From Halobacillus litoralis (lineage in GTDB: Bacteria; Bacillota; Bacilli; Bacillales; Halobacillaceae), in contig NZ_WMEZ01000006.1 of the NCBI RefSeq assembly GCF_009856415.1, forward strand, positions 62,001-126,000: a stretch of 64,000 nt of DNA. The letters are read 5' to 3'. Within the stretch, counting starts at the first letter, position 1. Every line of letters begins with the position of its first letter. The notes below the pieces were generated by a model that was not told the origin of the DNA, did not search any database, and saw only the letters and a program-made list of their open reading frames with translations. A program made the translations under genes and the position numbers. Shown one piece after another: positions 46,576 through 55,297 of the stretch.

Positions 46576-47043
46576 ATGGCAAGGGATGTTCGGTTTAAGG
46601 TGGAGGGGCAACGGTTCAACTATAGAGCGGCAGGTATATTAATGGAAAACGATCATGTGCTTTTACATAAACAGGTGGATGATTCCTATTGGGCGCTTCC
46701 TGGCGGAGGCATTGAACTTGGAGAAGCTTCTGAAGATACAATTGTCAGAGAAATGAAAGAAGAGCTTGGGTTTGACGTCGAGGTGGAGCGAACCGTATGG
46801 ATGGCGGAGACGTTTTTTGAACATCGTGGGGATGACATGCATGAGGTGGCTTTCTACTATTTATTAAACACAAAGGAGCCGAAATTTAGAGAAGGATCGT
46901 TCCATGGCCTTGAAGAGGAGCGGCTGATCTATCAATGGATTCCGATAGAGGATATAGAAAATATTGAAGTCCGACCGCCTTTTCTCGGAAAGGCATTAAC
47001 GAATGTTCCATGTGAAACATCGCATCTCGTTGTGAAAGGGTAA
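46576..47043 (+). CDS. Nudix hydrolase
   Basis: 155 residues. The Nudix box runs GGGIELGEASEDTIVREMKEELG (about 45-67) and fits G-x5-E-x7-REUxEExGU, giving the metal site for cleaving nucleoside diphosphate-linked compounds. Substrate unknown. The ATG at 46576 is 7 bases after AGGAGG; an ATG at 46552 lies before that site. A parS-like sequence is in the last codons (47004-47019). Confidence 0.88.
   Translation: MARDVRFKVEGQRFNYRAAGILMENDHVLLHKQVDDSYWALPGGGIELGEASEDTIVREMKEELGFDVEVERTVWMAETFFEHRGDDMHEVAFYYLLNTKEPKFREGSFHGLEEERLIYQWIPIEDIENIEVRPPFLGKALTNVPCETSHLVVKG
47004..47019. promoter_or_regulatory. parS-like sequence at the end of the Nudix gene
   Basis: TGTTCCATGTGAAACA differs from TGTTCCACGTGAAACA only by T in the central CG. 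The central change breaks the palindrome, so Spo0J binding may be weak. Confidence 0.45.
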
Positions 47044-47109
47044 GAGAGTTCTAGTTGCTCACATAAGCTCGTACAATGGTACGAGTCCTATTTTTTCGGA
47101 GGTGGGGAA

Positions 47110-48384
47110 GTGAAGAAAAAGTTCGTCACATGGACGATCGTGTTGTATGCCATTTATGGTCTTTTGCTAGGCCTTTATTTTTTCCAGTGGACAGATGTCG
47201 GTGTGCCGCCAGCCTATGAAGGAACGGCTGCGGATCCCACAACGTTCATGACGGAAAAAGAGCTGGAGCTGAGCCAGGAGTATTCGCGGTATAAGAACTT
47301 CTTATCTTTTCTCGGGGAGCCGCTCGAGTGGATCATCTACCTTGGTGTAATGATCTTCGGTGCCTCCGTAGTTTTTAAAAATTTCGGCAAGCAAATTTCC
47401 CGTTTCCGTATCATTCAAATTCCACTTTTCGTTTTACTGCTACAAACGTTGACGACGATTCTTTTATTTCCTTTGGATTATGCGAGACGGTGGCTGTCTG
47501 TGAAATATGGTATTTCCACACAAAGCTTTTCCAGCTGGATGCGTGATGAGCTGATTGGATTTTGGATTGGGTTCATCATCATGGCGCTTCTCATCACCGT
47601 CCTTTATTTTCTTATAAAAAAGTTCGAAAAGCGCTGGTGGCTGATTGCCTGGGTGCTCATGATTCCGTTTTTATTTTTTATGATGTACTTACAGCCGGTC
47701 GTCATCGATCCACTTTACAACGACTTCACTGAGCTGCAAGATAAACAGTTGGAAGAGAAAATCCTCGCGCTTGCGGATGAAGCAGACGTTCCTGCAGACC
47801 GGGTGTATGAAGTGAATATGTCTGAGAAGACGAACAGCATGAATGCCTATGTGAACGGCATTGGATCGAATTTGCGCATCGTACTGTGGGATACCACACT
47901 GAACCGTCTTGAGGAAAATGAAGTGCTGTTCATTATGGCGCATGAAATCGGCCACTATGTCATGAACCACTTGTATTGGAATTTAGCCGGGGTCATTGTC
48001 GCGACGTTCTTTGGACTTTATTTCACCTACCATTTATTACGATACGCAACGCGCAGATGGGGAGAAAGGCTGGGGTTTACGAACGTATCCGATATCGCCA
48101 GTTTACCGATGTTCTTTCTTATCCTGACGATGCTTTCGTTCTTATCCAGTCCAGTGGAGCTTGCCATATCAAGGAATGCCGAAACAGATGCTGACCAGTA
48201 CGCGATTGAAATGACCCAGGATCCGGATGCGGCAATAGGTTCGTTCCAGGAGCTTACCGTGAACGGTTTGAGCGACGTTCACCCACCTGCGCTCGTTAAA
48301 TATTTACGCTACGGACACCCGACGATGATGGAGCGCATCCATATGCTTGAATCCTATCAAGGCATTGATGTAAAAGAAGAATAA
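47110..48384 (+). CDS. M48 family membrane metallopeptidase (Ste24/CAAX-type)
   Basis: 424 residues with about seven membrane helices. The zinc motif HEIGH lies in FIMAHEIGHYVMNH (near 277-290), with the distal Glu in NAETDADQYA (near 357-366). The NSMNAYVNGIG segment upstream is typical of M48. It probably takes part in membrane protein quality control; B. subtilis YhfN is of this type. GTG 47110 follows GGAGGTGGGGAA. A 19-bp perfect-stem terminator follows. Confidence 0.9.
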   Translation: MKKKFVTWTIVLYAIYGLLLGLYFFQWTDVGVPPAYEGTAADPTTFMTEKELELSQEYSRYKNFLSFLGEPLEWIIYLGVMIFGASVVFKNFGKQISRFRIIQIPLFVLLLQTLTTILLFPLDYARRWLSVKYGISTQSFSSWMRDELIGFWIGFIIMALLITVLYFLIKKFEKRWWLIAWVLMIPFLFFMMYLQPVVIDPLYNDFTELQDKQLEEKILALADEADVPADRVYEVNMSEKTNSMNAYVNGIGSNLRIVLWDTTLNRLEENEVLFIMAHEIGHYVMNHLYWNLAGVIVATFFGLYFTYHLLRYATRRWGERLGFTNVSDIASLPMFFLILTMLSFLSSPVELAISRNAETDADQYAIEMTQDPDAAIGSFQELTVNGLSDVHPPALVKYLRYGHPTMMERIHMLESYQGIDVKEE

Positions 48385-48399
48385 TAGACTTACAATATC

Positions 48400-48448
48400 T
48401 GCCACACCAGGTCATCCATATTCTGGATGACCTGGTGTGGCATTTTTT
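48400..48448 (+). terminator. Strong terminator formed by a palindromic copy (c) of the dispersed motif
   Basis: A 19-bp perfect stem (48400-48418 with 48424-48442), loop TATTC, then TTTTTT. The left arm contains ACCAGGTCATCCA, one base off the motif at 45126; the right arm is its inverse. Confidence 0.92.
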
Positions 48449-48502
48449 AGGTTGTATCTAGTATGTGAGGGGGTATTCTGATAAACTCTTAATAAATGAT
48501 TT

Positions 48503-48516
48503 TGTAAACGTTATCA
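48503..48516. promoter_or_regulatory. cre site upstream of the sigma-54 activator gene
   Basis: TGTAAACGTTATCA fits the CcpA consensus TGWAARCGYTWWCA at every position. It lies 32 bases before the start codon. CcpA would repress the activator while preferred sugars last. Confidence 0.8.
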
Positions 48517-48547
48517 TATTAAATAGGAAGAAAGAGGAGGGTATGGG

Positions 48548-49912
48548 ATGCTTTCTATGCTTGAGGATTACCGGAATCAAGTGCTTGAGACGTTGTTTGG
48601 GAATGTGGAACATTGTATTGTCGTCGTCGATCGGGAGGGCTGCATTTCTTACATGAATGAAAGTTACTGCCGTTTCATTGATGTGGATCAAACGACCGTG
48701 AAAGGGAAGCATGTGACGGACGTCATTGAAAATACGCGTATGCATATCGTTGCGGATACGGGAGAAGAAGAAATGGCCGACCTTCAGCAAATCCGTGGCG
48801 ATTATATGATCGCCCATCGCATTCCACTCTGGGAAAACGGCAAGGTGATCGGTGCGCTCGGTATGGTTCTTTTCCGTGACACGGATGAATGGAAAATCAT
48901 GAACACCCATATCAAGGATCTGCTTCTTGAGCTTGAAACCTACCGCAATCAAATGCAGCAGCAGAACGGAGCCAAGTATTCTCTGCATGACATCATTACG
49001 AGTTCGCCGGATGTCCTGCAGTTAAAGGAAAAAATACGCAAAACCGCACACAGCGATGTCTCTGTTCTTTTGCGCGGAGAGAGCGGCACAGGGAAAGAGC
49101 TGTTCGCTCACAGTATCCATCACCTCAGTGAGCGGAGCACAAAGCCTTTTGTGAAGGTGAATTGTGCAGCAATCCCTGAAGACCTTATTGAAGCCGAGCT
49201 GTTCGGCTATCAGGAAGGGGCGTTTACGGGTGCGAAAAAAGGCGGCAAGCCCGGGAAGTTCCAACTTGCCCATGGCGGAACGCTTTTCCTTGATGAAATT
49301 GGAGACATGCCGCTAAGAGCGCAGGTGAAAATCTTGCGTGCTCTCCAGGAAGGGGAAATCGAAGCGGTTGGAGCGGTTCACCCGCAGGAGGTGGACGTCC
49401 GCATCATCGCTGCGACCAACCAGTCGCTGGAGGAAATGATTCAGGAACAGCGTTTCCGTGAGGACCTTTTTTACCGGATCAATGTCGTCCAGATTGATAT
49501 TCCCCCTCTCAGAACGAGACGTGGGGACATCAAAATTCTCTCCAAATATTTATTACAGAAAATCTCCGACCGTACAGGTAAACGTGTGGAAGAGTTTTCG
49601 AAAGCGGTCGAGGATGTCTTTTACAAATACCGCTGGCCGGGGAATGTCCGTGAGCTTGAAAATGTCATCGAATCAGCGGTGCATATGACCGACGGGGAAA
49701 CGGTTCATTATGAGGACCTTCCTTCTCATCTTCAAAAGGAATCCGCCCCTGTACAGGAGGCAGAAACCTTGAAACAAATTGTCGAGCAAACCGAAAAACA
49801 AGCCATCCAAAAAGTGCTGAGAGAAACCGATGGTGATAAAAGTGTGGCGGCGAAGCGGCTTGGCATCGGAAAAACAAGCCTCTATGATAAATTGAAAAAG
49901 TACAATCTCTAA
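48548..49912 (+). CDS. Sigma-54-dependent transcriptional activator (PAS-AAA-Fis)
   Basis: 454 residues. An N-terminal PAS domain (about 12-120) is followed by the AAA+ motor: Walker A GESGTGKELFA (near 178-188), the sigma-54 loop GAFTGAKKGG (near 221-230), Walker B GGTLFLDEIGDMP, sensor RIIAATN and arginine finger FREDLFYRINVVQI. The C-terminal Fis-type helix-turn-helix is GDKSVAAKRLGIGKTSLYDKLKKY. It opens complexes of sigma-54 polymerase, here most likely at 50071, upstream of the neighbouring operon. GAGGAGGGTATGGG precedes the ATG. The PAS domain may sense a metabolite or redox state. Three 18-bp candidate sites for it follow the gene. Confidence 0.94.
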   Translation: MLSMLEDYRNQVLETLFGNVEHCIVVVDREGCISYMNESYCRFIDVDQTTVKGKHVTDVIENTRMHIVADTGEEEMADLQQIRGDYMIAHRIPLWENGKVIGALGMVLFRDTDEWKIMNTHIKDLLLELETYRNQMQQQNGAKYSLHDIITSSPDVLQLKEKIRKTAHSDVSVLLRGESGTGKELFAHSIHHLSERSTKPFVKVNCAAIPEDLIEAELFGYQEGAFTGAKKGGKPGKFQLAHGGTLFLDEIGDMPLRAQVKILRALQEGEIEAVGAVHPQEVDVRIIAATNQSLEEMIQEQRFREDLFYRINVVQIDIPPLRTRRGDIKILSKYLLQKISDRTGKRVEEFSKAVEDVFYKYRWPGNVRELENVIESAVHMTDGETVHYEDLPSHLQKESAPVQEAETLKQIVEQTEKQAIQKVLRETDGDKSVAAKRLGIGKTSLYDKLKKYNL

Positions 49913-49914
49913 CC

Positions 49915-49932
49915 ATTCCAGAATTCAGGAAA
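49915..49932. promoter_or_regulatory. Candidate activator binding site 1
   Basis: ATTCCAGAATTCAGGAAA, an imperfect palindrome similar to sites 2 and 3. It is exactly 20 bases (two helical turns) from site 2. Confidence 0.55.
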
Positions 49933-49960
49933 CCATTCCGAAATTCCGGAATGGTTTTTT
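49930..49960 (+). terminator. Terminator after the activator gene, containing candidate activator site 2 (49935-49952)
   Basis: AACCATTCCG and CGGAATGGTT flank AAATTC and are followed by eight T. The stem sequence ATTCCGAAATTCCGGAAT is also the best match to the repeated 18-bp motif, so the segment may serve both as terminator and upstream activating site. Confidence 0.8.
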
Positions 49961-50003
49961 TTCGTGCGTTTATGTAAGGGTTTTCATAAAACGAACGCGC
50001 TGT

Positions 50004-50021
50004 ATTCCGGAAATCCGAAAA
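50004..50021. promoter_or_regulatory. Candidate activator binding site 3
   Basis: ATTCCGGAAATCCGAAAA shares ATTCCG and the spaced CCG with sites 1 and 2, 50 bases before the sigma-54 promoter. Confidence 0.5.
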
Positions 50022-50070
50022 AGATATTTCACAAAAGATTCAAAATCCTTGATGCTACAATACCGTGAAG

Positions 50071-50088
50071 TTGGCATGAAACTTGCAT
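50071..50088 (+). promoter_or_regulatory. Sigma-54 (-24/-12) promoter of the hydroxybutyrate operon
   Basis: TTGGCATGAAACTTGCAT fits YTGGCAYG-n4-TTGCW. The GG and GC doublets are 12 bases apart, as required for SigL. It is 30 bases before scoA. Confidence 0.92.
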
Positions 50089-50117
50089 GTAAAAGGGTGA
50101 AGGGAGTGTGAAGACTC

Positions 50118-50813
50118 ATGAAACAAATTTATTCATCATTTCATGAAGCTGTGAAAGATATAAAGGATCATTCAACGATTATGGTAGGAGGATTCGGGCT
50201 CGTCGGGATTCCGGAGAATTTGATTCTCGCCCTTGTCGAATCGAACGTAAAGCATTTGACGGTTATTTCTAACAACTGTGGTGTCGACGATTGGGGTCTT
50301 GGACTACTTTTGAAAAATAAACAGATTGATAAAATGATTGGCTCGTATGTCGGGGAAAACAAAGAATTCGAGCGTCAGGTACTTGCAGGTGAGCTTGAAG
50401 TTGAGCTGACACCACAAGGAACGCTTGCTGAGAAAATCCGTGCAGGCGGAGCTGGCATCCCGGCCTTCTACACACCAGCAGGAGTCGGTACGCCAATAGC
50501 AGAAGGCAAAGAGGTACGCACCTTCGACGGTAAGGAATACCTTTTACAAGAAGGATTGACGGCAGACTTCAGTCTCGTCCGTGCGTTTAGAGGAGACCGT
50601 CACGGTAATCTTGTGTACAACAAAACAGCACGCAACTTCAACCCGATGATGGCAGCAGCAGGTGCCGTGACGATTGCAGAAGTCGAAGAACTCGTCGAGC
50701 CGGGTGAACTCGAAGCAGACGCGATCCATACGCCGGGCATTTACGTGCAAGGGCTCATCGAAGGGCAGCAGGAGAAGCGCATTGAACGTTATACGGTAAA
50801 AGCAGAAGCATAA
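50118..50813 (+). CDS. scoA: 3-oxoacid CoA-transferase subunit A
   Basis: 231 residues. [14 protein letters not shown] near 23-36 and the [17 protein letters not shown] region (near 113-129) are the subunit A signatures of succinyl-CoA:3-ketoacid CoA transferase. With ScoB it moves CoA from succinyl-CoA to acetoacetate. First gene of the operon under the sigma-54 promoter. GAAGGGAGTGTGAAGACTC precedes the ATG. AtoD is the equivalent name. Confidence 0.94.
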   Translation: MKQIYSSFHEAVKDIKDHSTIMVGGFGLVGIPENLILALVESNVKHLTVISNNCGVDDWGLGLLLKNKQIDKMIGSYVGENKEFERQVLAGELEVELTPQGTLAEKIRAGGAGIPAFYTPAGVGTPIAEGKEVRTFDGKEYLLQEGLTADFSLVRAFRGDRHGNLVYNKTARNFNPMMAAAGAVTIAEVEELVEPGELEADAIHTPGIYVQGLIEGQQEKRIERYTVKAEA

Positions 50814-50831
50814 ATAGGAGGTAGATGAACA

Positions 50832-51512
50832 ATGGCAGTACAAAAAGACAAAGCGGCAATCCGTGAAATGATTGCCAGACGAGCTGAGCAGGAAATTGAA
50901 AGCGGTTACTACGTAAACCTCGGAATCGGCATGCCGACAATGGTCGCGAATTACATCCAGCCGGATAAAGAAGTCGTGCTTCAGTCAGAAAATGGACTCT
51001 TGGGCATCGGACGCTCCCCTTATGAGCATGAAGTCGATCCGGATTTGATTAATGCAGGTAAAGAAACGGTAACGGCGTCTGTTGGTGCCGCCTACTGCGA
51101 CAGTGCAGAATCGTTTGCCATGATCCGTGGGGAGCATCTTGATTTAGCGATTTTAGGCGGCATGGAAGTGGCAGAAAACGGTGACCTTGCAAACTGGATG
51201 ATACCAGGAAAAATGATCAAAGGTATGGGCGGGGCGATGGACATCGTCCACGGTTCGAAAAAGGTCGTTATCATTATGGATCACGTCAACAAACACGGGG
51301 ACCCGAAAATTTTGAAGGAATGTAAACTGCCGCTGACAGGAAAAGGCGTCGTCGACCGTATCATCACGGACCGTGCTGTCATGGACGTGACGGATGAAGG
51401 TTTGAAGCTTGTCGAGATTGCAGAAGGATGGACAGTGGACGAAATCAAAGCACAGACAGAAGCGGATCTCATCATCAGTGACGAACTTTTAAAAATGCCG
51501 TCCAGCAAATAA
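50832..51512 (+). CDS. scoB: 3-oxoacid CoA-transferase subunit B
   Basis: 226 residues. YYVNLGIGMPTMVANYI near the start and the catalytic glutamate in LQSENGLLGIG (near 53) define subunit B, where the CoA thioester intermediate forms. GGTAGATGAACA precedes the ATG, with TAGGAGG upstream. 18 bases after scoA. The two subunits together activate acetoacetate. Confidence 0.95.
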   Translation: MAVQKDKAAIREMIARRAEQEIESGYYVNLGIGMPTMVANYIQPDKEVVLQSENGLLGIGRSPYEHEVDPDLINAGKETVTASVGAAYCDSAESFAMIRGEHLDLAILGGMEVAENGDLANWMIPGKMIKGMGGAMDIVHGSKKVVIIMDHVNKHGDPKILKECKLPLTGKGVVDRIITDRAVMDVTDEGLKLVEIAEGWTVDEIKAQTEADLIISDELLKMPSSK

Positions 51513-51524
51513 GGAGGAAGACCA

Positions 51525-52301
51525 ATGGTTGAAAATAAAGTGGTATTCATTACAGGTGGAGCAAGCGGAATCGGCTACGAAATCGGAACCGAATTTGCTC
51601 GTAACGGCGCGAAAGTAGCGCTCAGCGATATTAACGAAGAAAAAGTGAATGAAGCGGCGGATCGTCTGAACCAAGAAGGTCTGCAGGCGATCGGACTCGT
51701 CTGTGACGTGACGAAAGAAGAACAGATCCAAAGTGCGATCGACGAAACGGTAGAACAATTCGGCCGTTTGGATGTGCTCGTCAACAACGCCGGTCTGCAG
51801 CACGTCGCATCCATTGAAGATTTCCCGACCGAGAAATTCGAATTAATCACAAAGATCATGCTGGTTGCCCCGTTCATGGCGACGAAACACGCTTTCCCAA
51901 TTATGAAAAAACAAGGCTTCGGCCGCATCATCAACATGGCGTCCATCAACGGCCTGATCGGATTCGCCGGCAAGTCTGCTTATAACAGTGCCAAACACGG
52001 CGTCATCGGTCTGACGAAAGTGACGGCTCTTGAAGGTGCGGAAGACGGAATCACCGTCAATGCGGTCTGTCCGGGTTACGTCGACACACCACTTGTAAGG
52101 AATCAGCTGGAGGATCTGGCTAAAAACCGTGGCGTTTCTTTAGAAAAGGCACTGGAAGAAGTCATCTACCCGCTTGTTCCGCAAAAACGTCTTTTGTCTG
52201 TTCAGGAAATCGCGGATTATACGCTGTTCCTTGCAAGCAACAAAGCCAACGGAGTCACGGGTCAAGCAGTCGTCATCGATGGCGGTTATACGGCTCAATA
52301 A
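51525..52301 (+). CDS. 3-hydroxybutyrate dehydrogenase (SDR family)
   Basis: 258 residues. Rossmann motif TGGASGIGYEIG (near 10-21), NNAG, and catalytic Ser-Tyr-Lys with MASINGLIGFAGKSAYNSAKHG (near 139-160) and PGYVDTPLV mark an SDR; the sequence LQHVASIEDFP is typical of D-3-hydroxybutyrate dehydrogenase. It oxidises 3-hydroxybutyrate to acetoacetate with NAD+. AAGGAGGAAGACC precedes the ATG. Fits the surrounding CoA-transferase and thiolase exactly. Confidence 0.92.
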   Translation: MVENKVVFITGGASGIGYEIGTEFARNGAKVALSDINEEKVNEAADRLNQEGLQAIGLVCDVTKEEQIQSAIDETVEQFGRLDVLVNNAGLQHVASIEDFPTEKFELITKIMLVAPFMATKHAFPIMKKQGFGRIINMASINGLIGFAGKSAYNSAKHGVIGLTKVTALEGAEDGITVNAVCPGYVDTPLVRNQLEDLAKNRGVSLEKALEEVIYPLVPQKRLLSVQEIADYTLFLASNKANGVTGQAVVIDGGYTAQ

Positions 52302-52319
52302 ACGAAAGGGGATTTTTAC

Positions 52320-53498
52320 ATGAAACCAGTGTATATCATAGAAGGGGCACGCACTCCGTTCGGTACGTTTGGCGGCGCCTTGAAGGACGTCGATCCGACC
52401 GATTTAGGAGTGACAGCAAGTAAAGAAGCCCTCAAGCGAAGCGGCATTTCTGCAGAACATATTGATCTCACCATCATGGGTAATGTCATTCATTCTTCCC
52501 AAAACGCACCTTACTTAGCGCGCCACATTTCCTTAAAAACAGGTGTCCCGCACACAAGTCCGGCTCTTGCGGTCAACCGTTTGTGCGGATCTGGCATGCA
52601 ATCCGTTATATCGGCTGCCCAGTCGATTCAGCTTGGTGAAGGGGAAACGGCTTTAGCTGGTGGTGTGGAAAGCATGAGTCTTGCACCGCATGCCATGCGC
52701 GGCAGCCGTTTTGGCACGAAGCTCGGTACACCGAAAATCGATGACATGTTGTGGGCGGCTTTGACGGATGAGTACATCGGCGCAGGAATGGGTGTGACCG
52801 GTGAAAATCTTGCGCAGAAATACGAAATTTCAAGAGAACAGCAGGATGAGTATGCCACACGTAGTCACAAGCGTGCAGCGGAAGCCCGTTCCACTGGAAA
52901 GTTTGCGGATGAAATCGTTCCTGTTGAGATTAAGACACGGAAAGGTACAAAAGTAGTCGATCAAGATGAGCATATCCGTGAAGATACCAACCCTGAATCC
53001 TTATCCAAGCTCAAGCCTGCCTTCAAAAAGGACGGTACAGTAACTGGTGGAAACGCAAGTGGCATCAATGACGGCGCAGGTGCCGTTGTTTTGGCAAGTG
53101 AGAATTACGTGAGTGATCACAATGTTCAGCCGATTGCCAAAATCCTTTCCTGGTCCGTTGCAGGCGTGGAGCCTGAATACATGGGTATTGGTCCTGCACC
53201 AGCGATTCGTCAGGCATTGGAAAAAGCAGAGCTTTCGCTTGATGATATGGATCTTGTAGAAGTGAACGAAGCGTTCGCATCGCAATATCTTGCCGTTGAA
53301 AAAGAACTGGGACTCGACCGTGATAAAGTGAACGTCAACGGTGGAGCCATCGCCCTCGGTCATCCAATCGGCGTAAGCGGCACACGTGTCCTGTACACGA
53401 TGATCAAGGAACTCAAACGCAGAGGTGGACGTTACGGCGTCGCATCGCTATGCATCGGCGGCGGTCAAGGCATCGCCATGGTCGTCGAGACTCAATAA
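52320..53498 (+). CDS. Acetyl-CoA acetyltransferase (thiolase)
   Basis: 392 residues. The nucleophile Cys lies in VNRLCGSGMQSV (near 89), and VNEAFASQYLAVEKEL, NVNGGAIALGHPIGVSGTR (His near 350) and the second catalytic Cys in ASLCIGGGQG (near 380) complete the thiolase set. It splits acetoacetyl-CoA into two acetyl-CoA. 18 bases after the dehydrogenase gene. AACGAAAGGGGATTTTTAC precedes the ATG. Confidence 0.95.
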   Translation: MKPVYIIEGARTPFGTFGGALKDVDPTDLGVTASKEALKRSGISAEHIDLTIMGNVIHSSQNAPYLARHISLKTGVPHTSPALAVNRLCGSGMQSVISAAQSIQLGEGETALAGGVESMSLAPHAMRGSRFGTKLGTPKIDDMLWAALTDEYIGAGMGVTGENLAQKYEISREQQDEYATRSHKRAAEARSTGKFADEIVPVEIKTRKGTKVVDQDEHIREDTNPESLSKLKPAFKKDGTVTGGNASGINDGAGAVVLASENYVSDHNVQPIAKILSWSVAGVEPEYMGIGPAPAIRQALEKAELSLDDMDLVEVNEAFASQYLAVEKELGLDRDKVNVNGGAIALGHPIGVSGTRVLYTMIKELKRRGGRYGVASLCIGGGQGIAMVVETQ

Positions 53499-53516
53499 AC
53501 CTAAGGAGGAAAAACC

Positions 53517-54809
53517 ATGCTCGGAATTTTTCTCGGACTTGCCGTATTGATGGCCCTCGCCTACTTAGGCTGGTCGATCATCTGGGTGGCGCCCATCGCA
53601 GCTGGTGTCGTCGCCCTCACCGGCGGTCTCGATTTACTCGAAGCCTACAAAGATACATACATGGGTGGATTCGTCGCCTTCGCCAAAGACTGGTTCCCGG
53701 TCTTCATGCTCGGAGCCATCTTCGGGAAATTGATGGAAGACACGGGGATGGCCCGGTCTGTCGCAGTCGCCCTTACAAAATTGATTGGTACCCAGCGGGC
53801 CATTCTAGGGGTGCTCGTATCTGCTGCCGTTCTGACATACGGCGGAGTCAGTCTGTTTGTTGTTGTTTTCGCGGTCTATCCATTGGCCCTATCCCTTTTC
53901 CGTGAAGCGAACATCAGCCGAAAGCTGATTCCCGCAACGGTCGCTTTAGGTGCGTTTACATTTACAATGACAGCCTTGCCAGGTTCCCCGCAAATCCAGA
54001 ACTTGATCCCGATGGAATACTTTCAGACGGATGCAATGGCAGCCCCTGTCATGGGTATCATCGCAGCCATCATCATGGGCGGCGGAGGTTACTTTTACCT
54101 GAGGTGGCGTGAGAAAAAACTCGTCGCTCAAGGAGAGGTATTCACCGAACCAAAAGAAAAGAAAGAGAAGAAAGAAGACGAACAACCGGACAAAACGCCG
54201 AACTTCTTCCTGTCCCTTTTGCCATTATTAACGGTTCTTCTTACATTGAATCTATTAGAATGGGACGTCGTCACTGCTTTGATTTCAGGAATCGTGCTCA
54301 TCATGCTTCTGAACGTGACGATGTACAAGAAGTTCATCCCATCCATGAACAGTGGAGCGGGAGGTTCCGTCATCGCCATCATCAACACGAGTGCCGCAGT
54401 CGGCTTTGGTACAGTCGTACGAGAAGTCCCAGGCTTCGCCAATCTGACACAATTGCTGATGGGCATCAAAGGAAATCCATTGATCTCAGAAGCGATCGCT
54501 GTTAACGTGCTCGCTGGTGCAACCGGTTCCGCATCCGGCGGTATGGGAATAGCACTTGAAGCGCTCGGATCCAAATACTATGAAATCGCTATGAATACAG
54601 GCATCAGCCCGGAAGCTTTCCACCGTGTTGCTTCTCTATCCTCAGGCGGACTTGATGCGCTTCCGCATAACGGAGCGGTTTTGACGCTGTTTGCCATTAC
54701 AGGAATGACGCACAAAGACAGCTATAAGGATATCTTTGTTGTTGCTGTTCTTATTCCAGTGATCTCTGTAGCATTCGTTATTTTGTTGAACACAATTGGC
54801 ATTCTTTAA
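53517..54809 (+). CDS. GntP family permease, probable 3-hydroxybutyrate importer
   Basis: 430 residues with about twelve hydrophobic segments and a charged Lys/Glu-rich cytoplasmic loop (KEKKEKKEDEQPDK, near 207-220). GAIFGKLMEDTGMARSVAVALT and the C-terminal ALSSGGLD-like SLSSGGLDALPHNGAVLTL belong to the GntP/gluconate family branch that often travels with hydroxybutyrate genes. It likely imports D-3-hydroxybutyrate or acetoacetate. Last gene of the operon, ending in the hairpin at 54830. Confidence 0.88.
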   Translation: MLGIFLGLAVLMALAYLGWSIIWVAPIAAGVVALTGGLDLLEAYKDTYMGGFVAFAKDWFPVFMLGAIFGKLMEDTGMARSVAVALTKLIGTQRAILGVLVSAAVLTYGGVSLFVVVFAVYPLALSLFREANISRKLIPATVALGAFTFTMTALPGSPQIQNLIPMEYFQTDAMAAPVMGIIAAIIMGGGGYFYLRWREKKLVAQGEVFTEPKEKKEKKEDEQPDKTPNFFLSLLPLLTVLLTLNLLEWDVVTALISGIVLIMLLNVTMYKKFIPSMNSGAGGSVIAIINTSAAVGFGTVVREVPGFANLTQLLMGIKGNPLISEAIAVNVLAGATGSASGGMGIALEALGSKYYEIAMNTGISPEAFHRVASLSSGGLDALPHNGAVLTLFAITGMTHKDSYKDIFVVAVLIPVISVAFVILLNTIGIL

Positions 54810-54829
54810 GAGTTGAATAACATTTATTT

Positions 54830-54872
54830 AACAGACCAGGTCATCCATATATTGGATGAACTGGTCTGTTTA
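54830..54872 (+). terminator. Terminator of the operon, palindromic copy (d) of the dispersed motif
   Basis: AACAGACCAGGTCATCCA (54830-54847) pairs with 54853-54870 with one mismatch, loop TATAT. The arm contains ACCAGGTCATCCA as in the hairpin at 48400. The T tail is short. Confidence 0.75.
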
Positions 54873-54918
54873 TGATAAAAAAAGGAACCCGGTAAAAACG
54901 GATTCCTTGGGGTGCGAT

Positions 54919-55224
54919 CTATTTCTTTCTGTTGAACGTCTTGTCTTTGATTGATTTAAAAGCTTTGGAGGAATTGTCCACGGTCTTTCCGATGACATCT
55001 GACCCTTTCTCAGAAGCTTTCTTAACAATATTGCCGGAAGAATCCAGCGTTTTCCCAATCAGACCGCCTTCACCCGTAATCGACTTGATAATCTTACCCG
55101 AAGTGTCGACCGTATTATGAATGAAGTCATTGGCTTCTTTGGAGACCCCTTTTACAAAACCATCATCTTTCTTGTCTGCCTGCTCATTTTCCCTAGAGTC
55201 GTTGTTCTTTTTGAAATCACTCAT
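54919..55224 (-). CDS. Small repetitive hydrophilic protein of unknown function
   Basis: 101 residues, no signal or membrane segment. Residues about 36-95 are three imperfect units of about 22 residues: TVDTSGKIIKSITGEGG, TLDSSGNIVKKASEKGSD and TVDNSSKAFKSIKDK, the later two each preceded by IGK. The 22-residue (2 x 11) period and high Lys/Ser/Asp/Gly content recall LEA-like or amphipathic helix proteins, but no family is recognised. GAGGAGATGACGGC precedes the ATG. It converges on the hydroxybutyrate operon. Confidence 0.75.
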   Translation of the reverse strand: MSDFKKNNDSRENEQADKKDDGFVKGVSKEANDFIHNTVDTSGKIIKSITGEGGLIGKTLDSSGNIVKKASEKGSDVIGKTVDNSSKAFKSIKDKTFNRKK

Positions 55225-55297
55225 GCCGTCATCTCCTCTTTAGGAATTAATGGCTTACCATCTCAGTCTATGTCTGGGGTGGCAGGTTATGAATAAA

